Source: DATLMR01 sp035634255
Lineage (GTDB): Bacteria; Acidobacteriota; Blastocatellia; UBA7656
NCBI GenBank assembly: GCA_035634255.1
Contig: DASQDI010000077.1
Span: forward strand, 1 to 46,214
Direction: 5' to 3'
Length of the DNA stretch: 46,214 nt
Under the pieces are notes generated by a model. The model made no database searches. It was given only the letters and a program-made list of their open reading frames with translations, and had not been told where the DNA came from. Shown one piece after another: positions 1-8,389 of this stretch; positions within the stretch are counted from its first letter, which is position 1, and every line of letters starts with the position of its first letter. The position numbers and the translations under genes are program-made.

Positions 1-1
1 G

Positions 2-739
2 CTCGTCATCGCGCCCATCACCGTGAAGAATTACATCGTCTACGGGGAGTTCGTGCCGATCAACATCGGCATGGGCATAGTGCTGTGGGAAGGCATAGGC
101 GAGTCGAGCGACCGCTTCGGGGCCGTGGCCAAAGACGAGGAGGTGGCCGAGCAGGACGCCGTCATCTTCAACAACCCCCGCTACGCGAAGACGTGGTCGT
201 CCCCGGACGGGATAATGCGCGACCGGGCTCGCATAAGAAAGAGCCTCGACATAATAATTCACAATCCGGGCTGGTACGCGGGCGTGATGCTGAAAAGGAT
301 AAAGGACATGCTCAAGTACTCGGCGCACGCGACCCTCGTCTACAGGGCGTCGGAGGTCAGGCCGAGGACGCCCCAGTTCCCCGTCAGGAAGCTGTGGGAG
401 GGGAGGGTGCCGCAGGAGCCCGCGCTCGCCTTCGGGGAGAGCCTCTTCTGGCTGCGCCCCGCGGCGAGGTCCGCTCAGAGGATCACTAAAGAGACGGTCA
501 CCTTCTTCTTAATGATAGGCGCGGCTCTGATATTTCTGGCGAGCCCGAGGCGCGGCCTGCTCCTGATGATGTGCCCGCTCTATTACTTCATCTTTCAGGC
601 ATTCATGCACACGGAGTTTCGTTACACGCTGCCGATGCAGTATTTCATGTTCGTCTTCGCCGCCATCACCTGGACCGTGCTCGCGAGCGCGGCGGAGGAA
701 ATTATCAGGGGTCGGTGGTCCGGGGCCAGGGGCCGGTGA
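2..739 (+). CDS. C-terminal part of a polytopic membrane glycosyltransferase-like protein (partial)
   Basis: The reading frame is open from base 2, so the gene starts before the window; the first GTG at 23 is internal. The visible start, reading PITVKNY then GEFVPINIG, resembles the loop after the catalytic membrane region in GT-C / family 39-type lipid-linked sugar transferases. Three hydrophobic helices follow near the end (around bases 493-545, 553-600 and 635-690), as expected for an inner-membrane protein. The last eleven or so codons lie inside an inverted-repeat element, so the C-terminus reads GRWSGARGR and is probably not native. The GT-C assignment rests on general resemblance only. 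No catalytic acidic motif is visible because the N-terminal half is missing. Confidence 0.55.
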   Translation, partial: LVIAPITVKNYIVYGEFVPINIGMGIVLWEGIGESSDRFGAVAKDEEVAEQDAVIFNNPRYAKTWSSPDGIMRDRARIRKSLDIIIHNPGWYAGVMLKRIKDMLKYSAHATLVYRASEVRPRTPQFPVRKLWEGRVPQEPALAFGESLFWLRPAARSAQRITKETVTFFLMIGAALIFLASPRRGLLLMMCPLYYFIFQAFMHTEFRYTLPMQYFMFVFAAITWTVLASAAEEIIRGRWSGARGR

Positions 740-856
740 TGCTACCTATGTTTTCGATTTACTCGAAAATGATTCTATAAAGAGAGTCTGAAGAGCTCCT
801 TCCTTAGCCCCCGAATCCTGACCCCTGCCCCCGACCCCTGACCACTAGCCCCTGAT
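704..856. repeat. Inverted-repeat element, copy 1
   Basis: The ends are imperfect inverted repeats: ATCAGGGGTCGGTGGTC at 704-720, and its reverse complement with three mismatches at 840-856. GGGG/CCCC-rich subrepeats continue the stem inward. The middle holds a hairpin, TTTTCGA (751-757) with TCGAAAA (763-769), followed by GATTCTATAAAGAGAGTCT (771-789). A second copy lies at 5280-5420 with the same plan. The left end encodes the last residues and stop of the upstream plus-strand gene. The right end encodes the last residues and stop of the SCO1 gene on the other strand. It may act as a bidirectional terminator between convergent genes. Confidence 0.7.
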
Positions 857-1735
857 GAGTTCAACCACTTCCGCCGGTTTCCACTCGTTGCCCCTGTAAA
901 TCTTCACGAGCTTCCCGTCGGGGCCGATGACCGCCGTGCGCAAAGAGTGGATGATCTGGCCCCCCTCTTCCTTGTATTGCAGGCCGAAATACTCCGCCAT
1001 TTTTTTAACCTCGCCCTCGGAGCCGGAGGCGTACTCCCACCGCCCGAAGTCTTTCAGGCCGTGCCCCTCCCCGTACCCGCGCAGCACCTTGGGCGTGTCG
1101 AAGGCCGGGTCGACGCTGACGCTGAGCAGGCGCGTCTTCGCTCCGAGCGCGGAGTCCTTACGCAGCTCTTCATCGATCTCCGTGAAGTTTGATGTCATAA
1201 GAGGGCAGTAGTCGGGCAGGGGGCACCGCGTGTAGATGAACGTGAGCACGAGCGTCCGCCCTCGGTACCGGTCGAGGCTTATCTTCTCGCCGTCCTGATT
1301 GACGAGCGTGAAGTTCGGCACCGGGTCTCCGGGCTCGGGCTCGTGCGAGGTCGCCGCGCCCGCCGGGGCGTCGGGGTCCGCCGCCCCTTCGCTCACGATC
1401 ACCACCTCCTCAAGCCACGACTCCTCGCCATCGACCACGAGGGTCGCCGTCACCTTGTCGCCGGGCTTCGCCACCCCGAGCCAGTAGGGGTCTTTGAGAG
1501 TGAAAGGCATGGTCATCGCGTCCATGAAATCGGGAATGTCTTCATGCGAGATTACCAGGGCCCCGGCGGGCTTATCGACCGCCACGACCTCGCCTTTCAA
1601 CTCGTACCGGTCGCCCTTCGTCTCGGTCCGCGTGCCGCAGGCCGCGAAGGCCACCGACAGGGCCAGAAGGGTTGAAAAAAGAGCGGCCCGCTTTGAGGCA
1701 GGCCGCCTGTCCGTTGCATGGAGATTGTAACGCAA
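845..1735 (-). CDS. SCO1/SenC-type protein with N-terminal CusF-like copper-binding domain, probable lipoprotein
   Basis: 296 residues. A basic N-terminus and hydrophobic stretch end at Cys33 (AFAAC), a plausible lipobox, so the protein is probably anchored on the periplasmic side. Residues about 44-115 look like a CusF-type copper-binding domain, with Met71, Met74 and Met76 in FMDAMTMPF. Residues about 135-296 are a thioredoxin-fold SCO1/SenC domain with a Cys pair at 171 and 177 (CPLPDYC, spaced by five rather than the usual three) and a conserved His263. SCO proteins deliver copper to cytochrome oxidase or act as thiol reductases. The only N-terminal start that fits is TTG at 1735, with GGAAAGG about 10 bases upstream. 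It is the last gene of a minus-strand set with an Oar-type receptor and a Cys-rich exported protein, supporting a metal role. The final three residues lie in the repeat element. Confidence 0.85.
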   Translation of the reverse strand: MRYNLHATDRRPASKRAALFSTLLALSVAFAACGTRTETKGDRYELKGEVVAVDKPAGALVISHEDIPDFMDAMTMPFTLKDPYWLGVAKPGDKVTATLVVDGEESWLEEVVIVSEGAADPDAPAGAATSHEPEPGDPVPNFTLVNQDGEKISLDRYRGRTLVLTFIYTRCPLPDYCPLMTSNFTEIDEELRKDSALGAKTRLLSVSVDPAFDTPKVLRGYGEGHGLKDFGRWEYASGSEGEVKKMAEYFGLQYKEEGGQIIHSLRTAVIGPDGKLVKIYRGNEWKPAEVVELIRG

Positions 1736-1821
1736 GCTTTAAGACCTTTCCGCTTTGACTTCGGACTCGGAATTATAGCGGTCCACTATTCGGATTGCGA
1801 ATCCGCCCGCCGAATTCGCGA

Positions 1822-4650
1822 TCAGAAGGTGAGCCGCAGGCCGAGCTGAATCTGCCTCGGGTCGCTCGCGGCGGTCGCCTTGCCGAAGCTCGGCAGGGGC
1901 GTGGAGCCCGGCCCGAAGATGTTATTCGGGAATTGCAGGTTCGTCCTGTTGAGCACGTTGAACCCTTCAGCCATCGCTTCGAGCCCGAAGCGCTCGGAGA
2001 AGCGGAACCTGCGGGCGACCCTGAGATCGAGCGAGGCGAAGTTAAAGCCCCTCCCCGTATTGCGCCCCACCCCGACCGGGCGGTCGTTCACGTTGGTGTC
2101 GAAGTTGCGGTCGGTCCCGGTCTGGATGTTGTACGGCAGGGCCGAAGCGTAGGTGAAGATGTAGCTCAGTTGAAAGCCCGCGAGCGTCCGCCGTAACGCG
2201 GAATCGTCGGGCGAGCCCTGCGCTTCGAGCGACCCGCTCAACGTGAGCTTGTGCCTCTGGTCGTTCGCGGAGAGCCCGCGGTCGTCCCTGATGTCGAAGT
2301 TGTCCTGCGGGGTGCTGAAGAAGAAATTGCCCGCGTTGTCTATCGTCTTCGAGAGGGTGTAGGCGACCCTGACGCTCCCCCAGTTGCCCGCGCGCTTGTT
2401 GACCGAGACGGTCATCCCATCGTAGTAGGAATCGCCCGCGCTCTCGAACCTGCCGATGTTGCCGAAGCGCGGGTCGGGGCGGCCGAGGTTCCGGATGCCC
2501 TGCGCGGCGGCTTCGGCGGCGGAGAGGGTCGGCACGTTGACGTTGCGCGACATCAGGAGTTTCAGCCCCCTCAGGTGAAGGTACCCGACGGAGATAGAGG
2601 CCGAGCCCGGCAGCTCGCGCTCGACCTGGAGGCTGGCCTGCTGGCTGTAGCTGTTCTCTATCCGGGGGTCGATGGTCGTGATGCTGGTGAGCACCCCCCG
2701 CGGGAAAGAGTCGAGCGTGTTCGGGAAAATTGGAGCGCCCGGCTGACCGAAAGAGAGGACCGCGACTTTGAACTTCACCCCGTCGCGCTGGAGCGCATTC
2801 GACGTGGCGCGCAGGGGGATGCGGTCGTAGTAGAGGCCGTAGCTCGCCCTTATGACGGTCTTATGGTCGCCCGGCGCGTACGCCAGCCCGACCCGCGGCG
2901 AGAGGTTATCCCAGTCGGTCTCTATCGGCTCGGGCAGCCACGCGGCGTCGTAGCGCAGGCCCGCGTTCACGGTCAGGTCCGAGCGCGGCCTCCACTCGTC
3001 CTGAACGAAGAACCCGACGTTAGGGTTGGCCTGGAATTGAGAAGCCTCTCCGAAAGCCTGCTGGAAGTTTATGTACTGGCCCGCCTGAAGGCTCGCGAGG
3101 CTCGCGAAGGTGAAGACCCCTTCGCGAGCTCCGGGGAATTCGATGTTCAGGCGGTTGTAGAGGAAATCGACGCCGCCTTTGAGCGAGTGCTTGCCTCTGT
3201 AGATCGAGACGTTATCGACCAGCTCGTAGAGGTCGATGGAGCGGGCGGTCGGGGAGAAGGTCGCGGTGCCGAGGTTCGCCACGCCCGATATGTTGATCGC
3301 GGGGCCGACTTCGTCATTGACCGGGGCGGCCAGGCGGCTGCGCGTGAACTGGAACCGCGCCTCGTTCATCGCCGAGCGTGACAGGGTGGAGACGTTGTTG
3401 GCCGTAAAACTGTGATCGCGATTTTCGAGGCCCGTGCCCCGGCTCGTGTCGTTGAGCCCGCCGACGTTGCGCGCGTTTATGCTCGACACGTCGTAGAAGT
3501 TGTACCTGAGCGCGAGCTGGTTGGCGTCGTCTATCCTGTGGTCCACGCGCGCGAACACATTGGTCGTGTCGAGCCCTATCGGGAACGCGCCCGTCTGAAT
3601 CCGCGCGCCGCGGTAACCGATCCGGTCGAGCGCGGAATTGACGGCCGACACGTTCGGGGGCGAGATGGTGATCACGCCCGAGCGGTTCGTGCGCGCCTGC
3701 TCGAAATTCGCGAACAGGAAGGAGCGCGCGCTCACGAGCGGCCCGCCAACGGTCGCGCCGTACTGCGCGAGGGTGAGCGGGTCTTTGCGCGTGGCCAGGG
3801 CGTTCCGCGCGTCGAGCCTGTGGTTGCGCAGGAAGCCGTAGAGCCTCCCCCTCCATAAGTTCGTGCCCGATTGCGTGAGTATATTGATCGTGCCGCCCGA
3901 AGCGCGCCCGAACTCGGCTATGCCGCCCGAGCTGATCACCTGAAACTCGCGCACCACCTCCTGACTGTAAAAGGTCCCCGCGAGCCCCGCCGCGTCGTCA
4001 TTGGCCGAGACCCCGTCGACGACGAAGCTGTTGTTGAGGTTGCGCTGGCCGGAGACGGAAATGCCCGTGCCCGCGACGGCGGAAGTCTCCGCGAACCGCT
4101 CGTTGTTGCCCACGTTGGTGCGCGACACGCCCGGAGCGAGCAGCGCCAGGTCGAGGTAGTTGCGCCCGTTCAGGGGAAGGCTGCTGATCTCTCGCGGCGT
4201 CACGGTCTCCGACACCTGCGTGCGCACGAGTTCGACCACGGGCGCGTCGGTCGTGATGGTGATCTGCTCGGTGACGGTCGAGACATCGAGCGCAATCGGC
4301 AGGTCGAGGGCCTGCCCCACGGTCAGAGTCACCCGCCTGTCGATGCTTGAAAAACCCGCGTGCCCGGCCCGGAGCCGGTACTCGCCGACGGGGAGATACG
4401 AGAAGCGGTAGCGCCCCTCCGCGTCGCTAGTCGTCTCCCACGTCCTGTTCCGGTCGAGGCTGGTGACCGATATGCCTGCCCCGCTCACCCTCTCGCCTCT
4501 CGCGTCTTCGACGCGCCCGCTGAGGGTCGCGGACGTTATGGTTTGCTGGGGATACGCCTGCAAAAAGTTCCCGCAGACGAGTATCAAAAGAGCGGCCATC
4601 GCGGCCCGCCCGGCCCGCCCGTGTGCTCTGCTGGCTCGTATAATCTTCAT
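1822..4650 (-). CDS. TonB-dependent receptor, Oar-like, with carboxypeptidase-regulatory domain
   Basis: 942 residues from the chosen start. The ATG at 4650 is preceded by GGGGAAG and begins a signal peptide (basic MKIIRASRAHGRAGRA, then AALLILVCGNFLQA). The frame is open 19 codons further upstream, but that stretch has no signal-peptide character. After cleavage comes a carboxypeptidase-regulatory (CarboxypepD_reg/CNA-B-like) domain (SGRVEDARGERVSGA, then GRYRFSYLPVGEYRL), then a plug domain (LPLNGRNYLDLALLAPGVSR), then a long beta-barrel ending in LRLTF with a terminal Phe typical of outer-membrane proteins. Such Oar-type proteins are expanded in Acidobacteriota. The substrate is unknown. 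Its neighbours, a SCO1/CusF lipoprotein downstream and a Cys-rich exported protein upstream, suggest metal uptake or sensing, but that is inference. Confidence 0.9.
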   Translation of the reverse strand: MKIIRASRAHGRAGRAAMAALLILVCGNFLQAYPQQTITSATLSGRVEDARGERVSGAGISVTSLDRNRTWETTSDAEGRYRFSYLPVGEYRLRAGHAGFSSIDRRVTLTVGQALDLPIALDVSTVTEQITITTDAPVVELVRTQVSETVTPREISSLPLNGRNYLDLALLAPGVSRTNVGNNERFAETSAVAGTGISVSGQRNLNNSFVVDGVSANDDAAGLAGTFYSQEVVREFQVISSGGIAEFGRASGGTINILTQSGTNLWRGRLYGFLRNHRLDARNALATRKDPLTLAQYGATVGGPLVSARSFLFANFEQARTNRSGVITISPPNVSAVNSALDRIGYRGARIQTGAFPIGLDTTNVFARVDHRIDDANQLALRYNFYDVSSINARNVGGLNDTSRGTGLENRDHSFTANNVSTLSRSAMNEARFQFTRSRLAAPVNDEVGPAINISGVANLGTATFSPTARSIDLYELVDNVSIYRGKHSLKGGVDFLYNRLNIEFPGAREGVFTFASLASLQAGQYINFQQAFGEASQFQANPNVGFFVQDEWRPRSDLTVNAGLRYDAAWLPEPIETDWDNLSPRVGLAYAPGDHKTVIRASYGLYYDRIPLRATSNALQRDGVKFKVAVLSFGQPGAPIFPNTLDSFPRGVLTSITTIDPRIENSYSQQASLQVERELPGSASISVGYLHLRGLKLLMSRNVNVPTLSAAEAAAQGIRNLGRPDPRFGNIGRFESAGDSYYDGMTVSVNKRAGNWGSVRVAYTLSKTIDNAGNFFFSTPQDNFDIRDDRGLSANDQRHKLTLSGSLEAQGSPDDSALRRTLAGFQLSYIFTYASALPYNIQTGTDRNFDTNVNDRPVGVGRNTGRGFNFASLDLRVARRFRFSERFGLEAMAEGFNVLNRTNLQFPNNIFGPGSTPLPSFGKATAASDPRQIQLGLRLTF

Positions 4651-4791
4651 AATCTTCCCCGGTATGCGAAGGCTTCCGGCCCCATGGCATGTCCGCATGG
4701 GACCCATTAAACATGGATGAAAGAATGAGTGTCGAAAGCCTTGCTGATGCTAAAAGCTGAAGGGCTTTGAATCCCGTTCCTGAGCCACAGG

Positions 4792-5214
4792 TTAAGAAGC
4801 GGAGGGGGAAGAGGGCGGGGCGCGAGGCGCAAAGCTGGTCGAGCCGACGAAGCTCGTGGCGGCGGCGTGTTGGTCTGGCCTGAAGGTTTTGGGGCCGGCC
4901 CTACCGATGATGTAAGGGGCGGCGCGAAGCGAGTCGCGCGACTGCAGACGGGAGACCTGACCCGGCGCGGCGCAGTCGTCCGGGCACCTCCTGACCACCT
5001 GCGCGCCGCCGACCTCAGGCGAGTCGGCGAACGTGTGGTCATCGGAGTCCTCTTTGTTGCAGCAACAGTACCCGTCTTCGACACAACAGGCCATGGAGCA
5101 ATCGACTCCCATGCCCGCGGCGGACACGAACGGAGCCAGAGGCCCGCCGATCAGAAGGATCAGCAGGGCACACGCAGCTCTCAGCCTGATAAATTGTGTC
5201 GTTTTTTCAAACAT
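4792..5214 (-). CDS. Small exported Cys-rich protein, possible metal binder
   Basis: About 140 residues from the ATG at 5214. A hydrophobic segment (LRAACALLILLIGGPLAPF) ending before AAG is a signal peptide or membrane anchor. It is followed by a dense cysteine cluster (CSMACC, then GYCCCNK) and acidic residues with a His (DSDDH). The C-terminal half is Pro/Ala/Ser-rich and low in complexity. I do not recognise the family; small Cys-rich exported proteins next to copper-linked TonB receptors (DUF2946-like) are a loose comparison. The frame is open to a GTG at 5241, but a sigma70-like promoter at 5242-5271 would start transcription near there, so the ATG is favoured. No good ribosome-binding site is visible. 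It is the first gene of a minus-strand set with the Oar receptor and the SCO1 lipoprotein. Confidence 0.6.
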   Translation of the reverse strand: MFEKTTQFIRLRAACALLILLIGGPLAPFVSAAGMGVDCSMACCVEDGYCCCNKEDSDDHTFADSPEVGGAQVVRRCPDDCAAPGQVSRLQSRDSLRAAPYIIGRAGPKTFRPDQHAAATSFVGSTSFAPRAPPSSPSAS

Positions 5215-5220
5215 TATTTT

Positions 5221-5240
5221 TGCCGGAAAATTTGCCGGCA
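5221..5240. promoter_or_regulatory. Inverted repeat at the start of the Cys-rich gene, possible operator
   Basis: TGCCGG (5221-5226) and CCGGCA (5235-5240) form a perfect inverted repeat around AAAATTTG. It lies between the predicted -10 box at 5242-5247 and the ATG at 5214, where a repressor would block transcription. A metal-responsive regulator would suit the downstream genes, but that is inference. Confidence 0.4.
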
Positions 5241-5241
5241 C

Positions 5242-5271
5242 ACTATATCAGAATTTCGTGTGGCTTGTCTC
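5242..5271 (-). promoter_or_regulatory. Candidate sigma70-type promoter for the Cys-rich / receptor / SCO1 set
   Basis: Read on the minus strand, GAGACA (5266-5271) and TATAGT (5242-5247) are separated by 18 bases. The predicted transcript would begin about 20 bases before the ATG at 5214. Confidence 0.4.
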
Positions 5272-5279
5272 ACTTTTTT

Positions 5280-5420
5280 TCAGGGGCCGGTGGCCAGGGA
5301 TGAAACCCGTGATTTTGATTAGATCAAAAGGGATTCAATAAAGAGAGTCTCGAATCATTAACGGGACTGATGGCTACTGTTCCCCGCCCTGGCCCCTGAC
5401 TCCTGACCACCGGCCCCTGA
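5280..5420. repeat. Inverted-repeat element, copy 2
   Basis: The outer arms TCAGGGGCCGGTGGCC (5280-5295) and its near-perfect reverse complement at 5405-5420 match in 15 of 16 positions. The interior has a hairpin, TTTTGAT (5313-5319) with ATCAAAA (5323-5329), then GATTCAATAAAGAGAGTCT (5332-5350), which matches copy 1 in 18 of 19 positions. The right end abuts the stop codon of polA (5421-5423). The left end lies just upstream of the Cys-rich gene's promoter. The hairpin stem differs in sequence from copy 1 but keeps full pairing. Confidence 0.7.
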
Positions 5421-8165
5421 TCACGGCTTCGCTTCCATCCAGTTTTTTCCCACGCCGATGTCGACGACGAGGGGGACGGACAGAGGGTAGACCGATTCCA
5501 TCTCCGTGCGGACGAGGTCCCTCGTCTTCTCGACCTCTTTCTCCGGCACTTCCAGCAGAAGCTCGTCGTGTACCTGAAGGAGGACCCGAGCCCCGAGCCC
5601 CGAGCGGCGCAGGCGCTCATGCACGCGGATCATGGCCATCTTCACGAGGTCGGCGGCGGTGCCCTGGATGGGCGCGTTTATGGCTTCGCGCTCGGCCCTG
5701 GCGCGGAGGTTGTGATTGTGATTGTTGATGTCGGGGATGGGGCGGATGCGGCCGAAGAAGGTCTTGACGACCCCCTCTTCACGCACCTTGGCCGGGGTCT
5801 CTTCCATGTACCTGCGCACGCCCGTGTAGGTCTCGTAGTAGTTGTCTATTGCCTTCCTCGCCTCGGCGCGCGAGAGGCCGGTCCTCTGCGCAAGGCCGAA
5901 CGGCCCGACATCGTACGCGATGGCGAAGTTGACGACCTTGGCCAGCCTGCGCGATTCGGCCTCCTCCTGTTTGGTCTTCGCGCCGAAGACCGCGCGGGCC
6001 GTCCGCGCGTGAATGTCCTCGCCTTTATTGAACGCCTCAGTCATCACCGGGTCGCCCGTCAGGTGCGCGAACAGCCTCAGCTCGATCTGGGAGTAGTCGG
6101 CGCTCATCAGCACGTATCCGGGCGACGGGACGAAGGCCGCGCGAATCCTGCGGCCGAGTTCCGAGCGGATCGGGATGTTCTGCAAATTCGGGTTGGTTGA
6201 CGAGAGCCGGCCCGTCGCGGTCACGGCCTGATTCAGGGTCGTGTGCACGCGGCCCGTGCGGGGGTTGATGAGCCGGGGCAAGGCGTCCACGTAGGTGCTC
6301 TTCAGCTTCGCGATCTCGCGGTACTCGATGATCAGGCGCGGCAGTTCGTACTTCGCGGCCAGCTCTTCGAGCACGTCGCTCGACGTCGATATGCGGCCGG
6401 TCTTGGTCCTGCGCCCGACTTCGAAGTTGAGCTTTTCGAAGACCTCGCCGAGCTGGACCGTAGAGTTGATGTTGAACTCCTGGCCCGCGAGCCTGTAGAT
6501 GTCCGCCGTGAGCCGCGCCAGCTCCTTCTCCATCTCGCCGCCGGCCTTTTCGAGCGCGGCCGTGTCTATGCGCACGCCCATGCGCTCCATCTCGAAGAGT
6601 ATCTCCACGAGGGGCATCTCGATCTCGGTGTAGACGCGCTCCAGGTCGCGCTCTTCGACCTTGGCGCGCAGAACGTCGGCGAGGTGAAAGGTGAGGTCGG
6701 CCGCCTGCAACGCGCGCGCGTCCTCCGCCTCGAACTCTTCTATGGTGTCGGCCAGTTCGAGCCCGAGGTACTCGCGGGCGAGCTCCAGTACGCGGTAGCT
6801 CGTGCGGTTAGGGTCGAGCAGGTAAGCCGCGAGCATCGTGTCGTCCTCGACCCCTTCGATGCGGACCTCGGGCTCGAAGTCCTGTATGCAGCCCTCGGCC
6901 CCGCGGCCGCCGGGGACCTTCTTCGCTTTATCCTTCGCCTTATCGCCCCCCGACTTCCGCTCGCAGGCGTAGTCGTCGATCAGGGTGAGCGCGCCCTTCC
7001 AGTCGTGCACCGATTTTTGTACGAGCCCGTTTTCGAGGGCCTCCTTGATCATGGAGAGCGGGTCAGCGCCCGGCTCGAACTTCTCGAAATCGACGAGGGC
7101 GGCGTTCATCGAAGCGGTGGAGATGGCGACGCCATAGAGGGAGCCTTTGCGCTCGGCCACGGCGAGGGCGAAGCGGTCGAGCGACCAGAGCGACTTGAGC
7201 AGGCCTTCGAGTTCGGCGCGCCCGGTGACACGCGAGTACTTGTGCCTGCCGGCCTTGCGCGCGGCGACCGTGGCGACCGACCCCTCGGTGGCCGCGTCCG
7301 CGAATTCGCGCGTGAGCTGCGAGAACTCAAGCTCCGAGAATAACTCGTAAGCCGCGCGGCGGTCCGGCTCCTCGTAGCGCAGGGAGTCGAGGTCGAGTTC
7401 AATCGGCATGTCGCACTTGATCGTCGCGAGCTCGCGCGACTGCCTTATCTGCTCGGCGTTGTTCAGCAGGCTCTCGCGGTACGTCTTGCGGCTGATCTCG
7501 CCCGCGCGCGCGAGCGCCTCCTCGATGGAGCCGAACTGCCTGATGATCTGCTGCGCCCCCTTCTCGCCCACGCCCGGCGCGCCCGGTATGTTGTCGGAGG
7601 CGTCCCCCCACAGGCCGAGCAGGTCGACTATCTGGTCGGGGCGGACCCCGAACTTCTCTTCCACGCCCTTCGCGTCGAGCAGAGTCATGGACCCGTCGCG
7701 GCCGGTGCGGAGTATCTTCACGCGGTCGGTGACGAGCTGGGCCATGTCCTTGTCGTTGGTCACGATGACCACGTCAAGCCCTTCCCGTTCCGCCTGACAG
7801 GCGAACGTGCCGATGATGTCGTCGGCTTCGAACCCGGCGGCCCGCGTGATCGGCACCCGCAGCGCCTCGCACGCCCTCTGGATGTAAGGGAGCTGCTCGA
7901 CCAGGTCGTCGGGCATCGCCCCGCGCGTCGCCTTGTAAGCTTCGAAGACATCATGCCTGAACGTGCGCTCGGGCGAGTCGAACGCCACGCCGAGGTAATC
8001 CGGCTTCTCGTTGGAGATGAGGCGGCGGATCATCATCGTGAAGCCGTAGACGGCATTCGTCGCCAGGCCGCTCGAATTAGTCAACCCCCGGATCGCGTAA
8101 TACGCCCGGTATATCTGCGACATTCCGTCTACGATGAACAGGCGCTTGTTTTCAGGCTGAGGCAT
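5421..8165 (-). CDS. polA: DNA polymerase I with degenerate 3'-5' exonuclease domain
   Basis: 914 residues from the ATG at 8165 (MPQPENKRLFIVDG); the frame is open 38 codons further but that stretch is not family-like. Residues 1 to about 290 are the 5' nuclease (FIVDGMSQIYRAY, GFEADDIIGT, VTNDKDMAQLV, GDASDNIPG). The middle part aligns with the 3'-5' exonuclease fold, but the exo I acidic pair (DTE in E. coli) reads ALAVA, and the exo III region reads ALQAADLT without the usual Tyr and Asp, so proofreading should be absent. The polymerase domain is intact: motif A DYSQIELR, motif B RLAKVVNFAIAY with the Lys, Phe and Tyr expected, motif C VHDE. It functions in Okazaki fragment maturation and repair. 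The stop codon touches repeat copy 2. Confidence 0.97.
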   Translation of the reverse strand: MPQPENKRLFIVDGMSQIYRAYYAIRGLTNSSGLATNAVYGFTMMIRRLISNEKPDYLGVAFDSPERTFRHDVFEAYKATRGAMPDDLVEQLPYIQRACEALRVPITRAAGFEADDIIGTFACQAEREGLDVVIVTNDKDMAQLVTDRVKILRTGRDGSMTLLDAKGVEEKFGVRPDQIVDLLGLWGDASDNIPGAPGVGEKGAQQIIRQFGSIEEALARAGEISRKTYRESLLNNAEQIRQSRELATIKCDMPIELDLDSLRYEEPDRRAAYELFSELEFSQLTREFADAATEGSVATVAARKAGRHKYSRVTGRAELEGLLKSLWSLDRFALAVAERKGSLYGVAISTASMNAALVDFEKFEPGADPLSMIKEALENGLVQKSVHDWKGALTLIDDYACERKSGGDKAKDKAKKVPGGRGAEGCIQDFEPEVRIEGVEDDTMLAAYLLDPNRTSYRVLELAREYLGLELADTIEEFEAEDARALQAADLTFHLADVLRAKVEERDLERVYTEIEMPLVEILFEMERMGVRIDTAALEKAGGEMEKELARLTADIYRLAGQEFNINSTVQLGEVFEKLNFEVGRRTKTGRISTSSDVLEELAAKYELPRLIIEYREIAKLKSTYVDALPRLINPRTGRVHTTLNQAVTATGRLSSTNPNLQNIPIRSELGRRIRAAFVPSPGYVLMSADYSQIELRLFAHLTGDPVMTEAFNKGEDIHARTARAVFGAKTKQEEAESRRLAKVVNFAIAYDVGPFGLAQRTGLSRAEARKAIDNYYETYTGVRRYMEETPAKVREEGVVKTFFGRIRPIPDINNHNHNLRARAEREAINAPIQGTAADLVKMAMIRVHERLRRSGLGARVLLQVHDELLLEVPEKEVEKTRDLVRTEMESVYPLSVPLVVDIGVGKNWMEAKP

Positions 8166-8285
8166 AATGGCAATGCTATCAAAGGAACGCGGGAACGGGA
8201 AAGACCCGAGAGCGCGGGCGTCCCGCCTGCCCTCTCGCGGCACTCGGCTCTTCTTTCCCCTGCCGCCTTGTGCTAGCATAAGACA

Positions 8286-8299
8286 TCCGAAATTTCGGA
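8286..8299. promoter_or_regulatory. Perfect 14-bp palindrome between polA and a sigma factor gene
   Basis: TCCGAAATTTCGGA is a perfect palindrome in the 224-bp gap between the divergent polA and sigma-factor genes. It lies 24 bases upstream of the predicted -35 box of the sigma gene. A dimeric regulator site is possible; nothing else supports it. Confidence 0.35.
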
Positions 8300-8322
8300 G
8301 TCGGATGAAAGAAACGGCAAGG

Positions 8323-8350
8323 TTGGTTCCGAGATCGTCTCTATTATAAT
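8323..8350 (+). promoter_or_regulatory. Sigma70-type promoter for the sigma factor / anti-sigma-like genes
   Basis: TTGGTT (8323-8328) and a perfect TATAAT (8345-8350) are separated by 16 bases. The ATG at 8390 lies 40 bases after the -10 box. Confidence 0.6.
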
Positions 8351-8389
8351 TCAGCGTGTAAGATCAGGAGCGAGCGCCTGGGATAAACC

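Noticed and set aside
8166..8279. 38-codon upstream extension of polA
   Set aside because: The extension is Arg/Gly-rich and absent from the family; the ATG at 8165 starts the conserved 5' nuclease domain.
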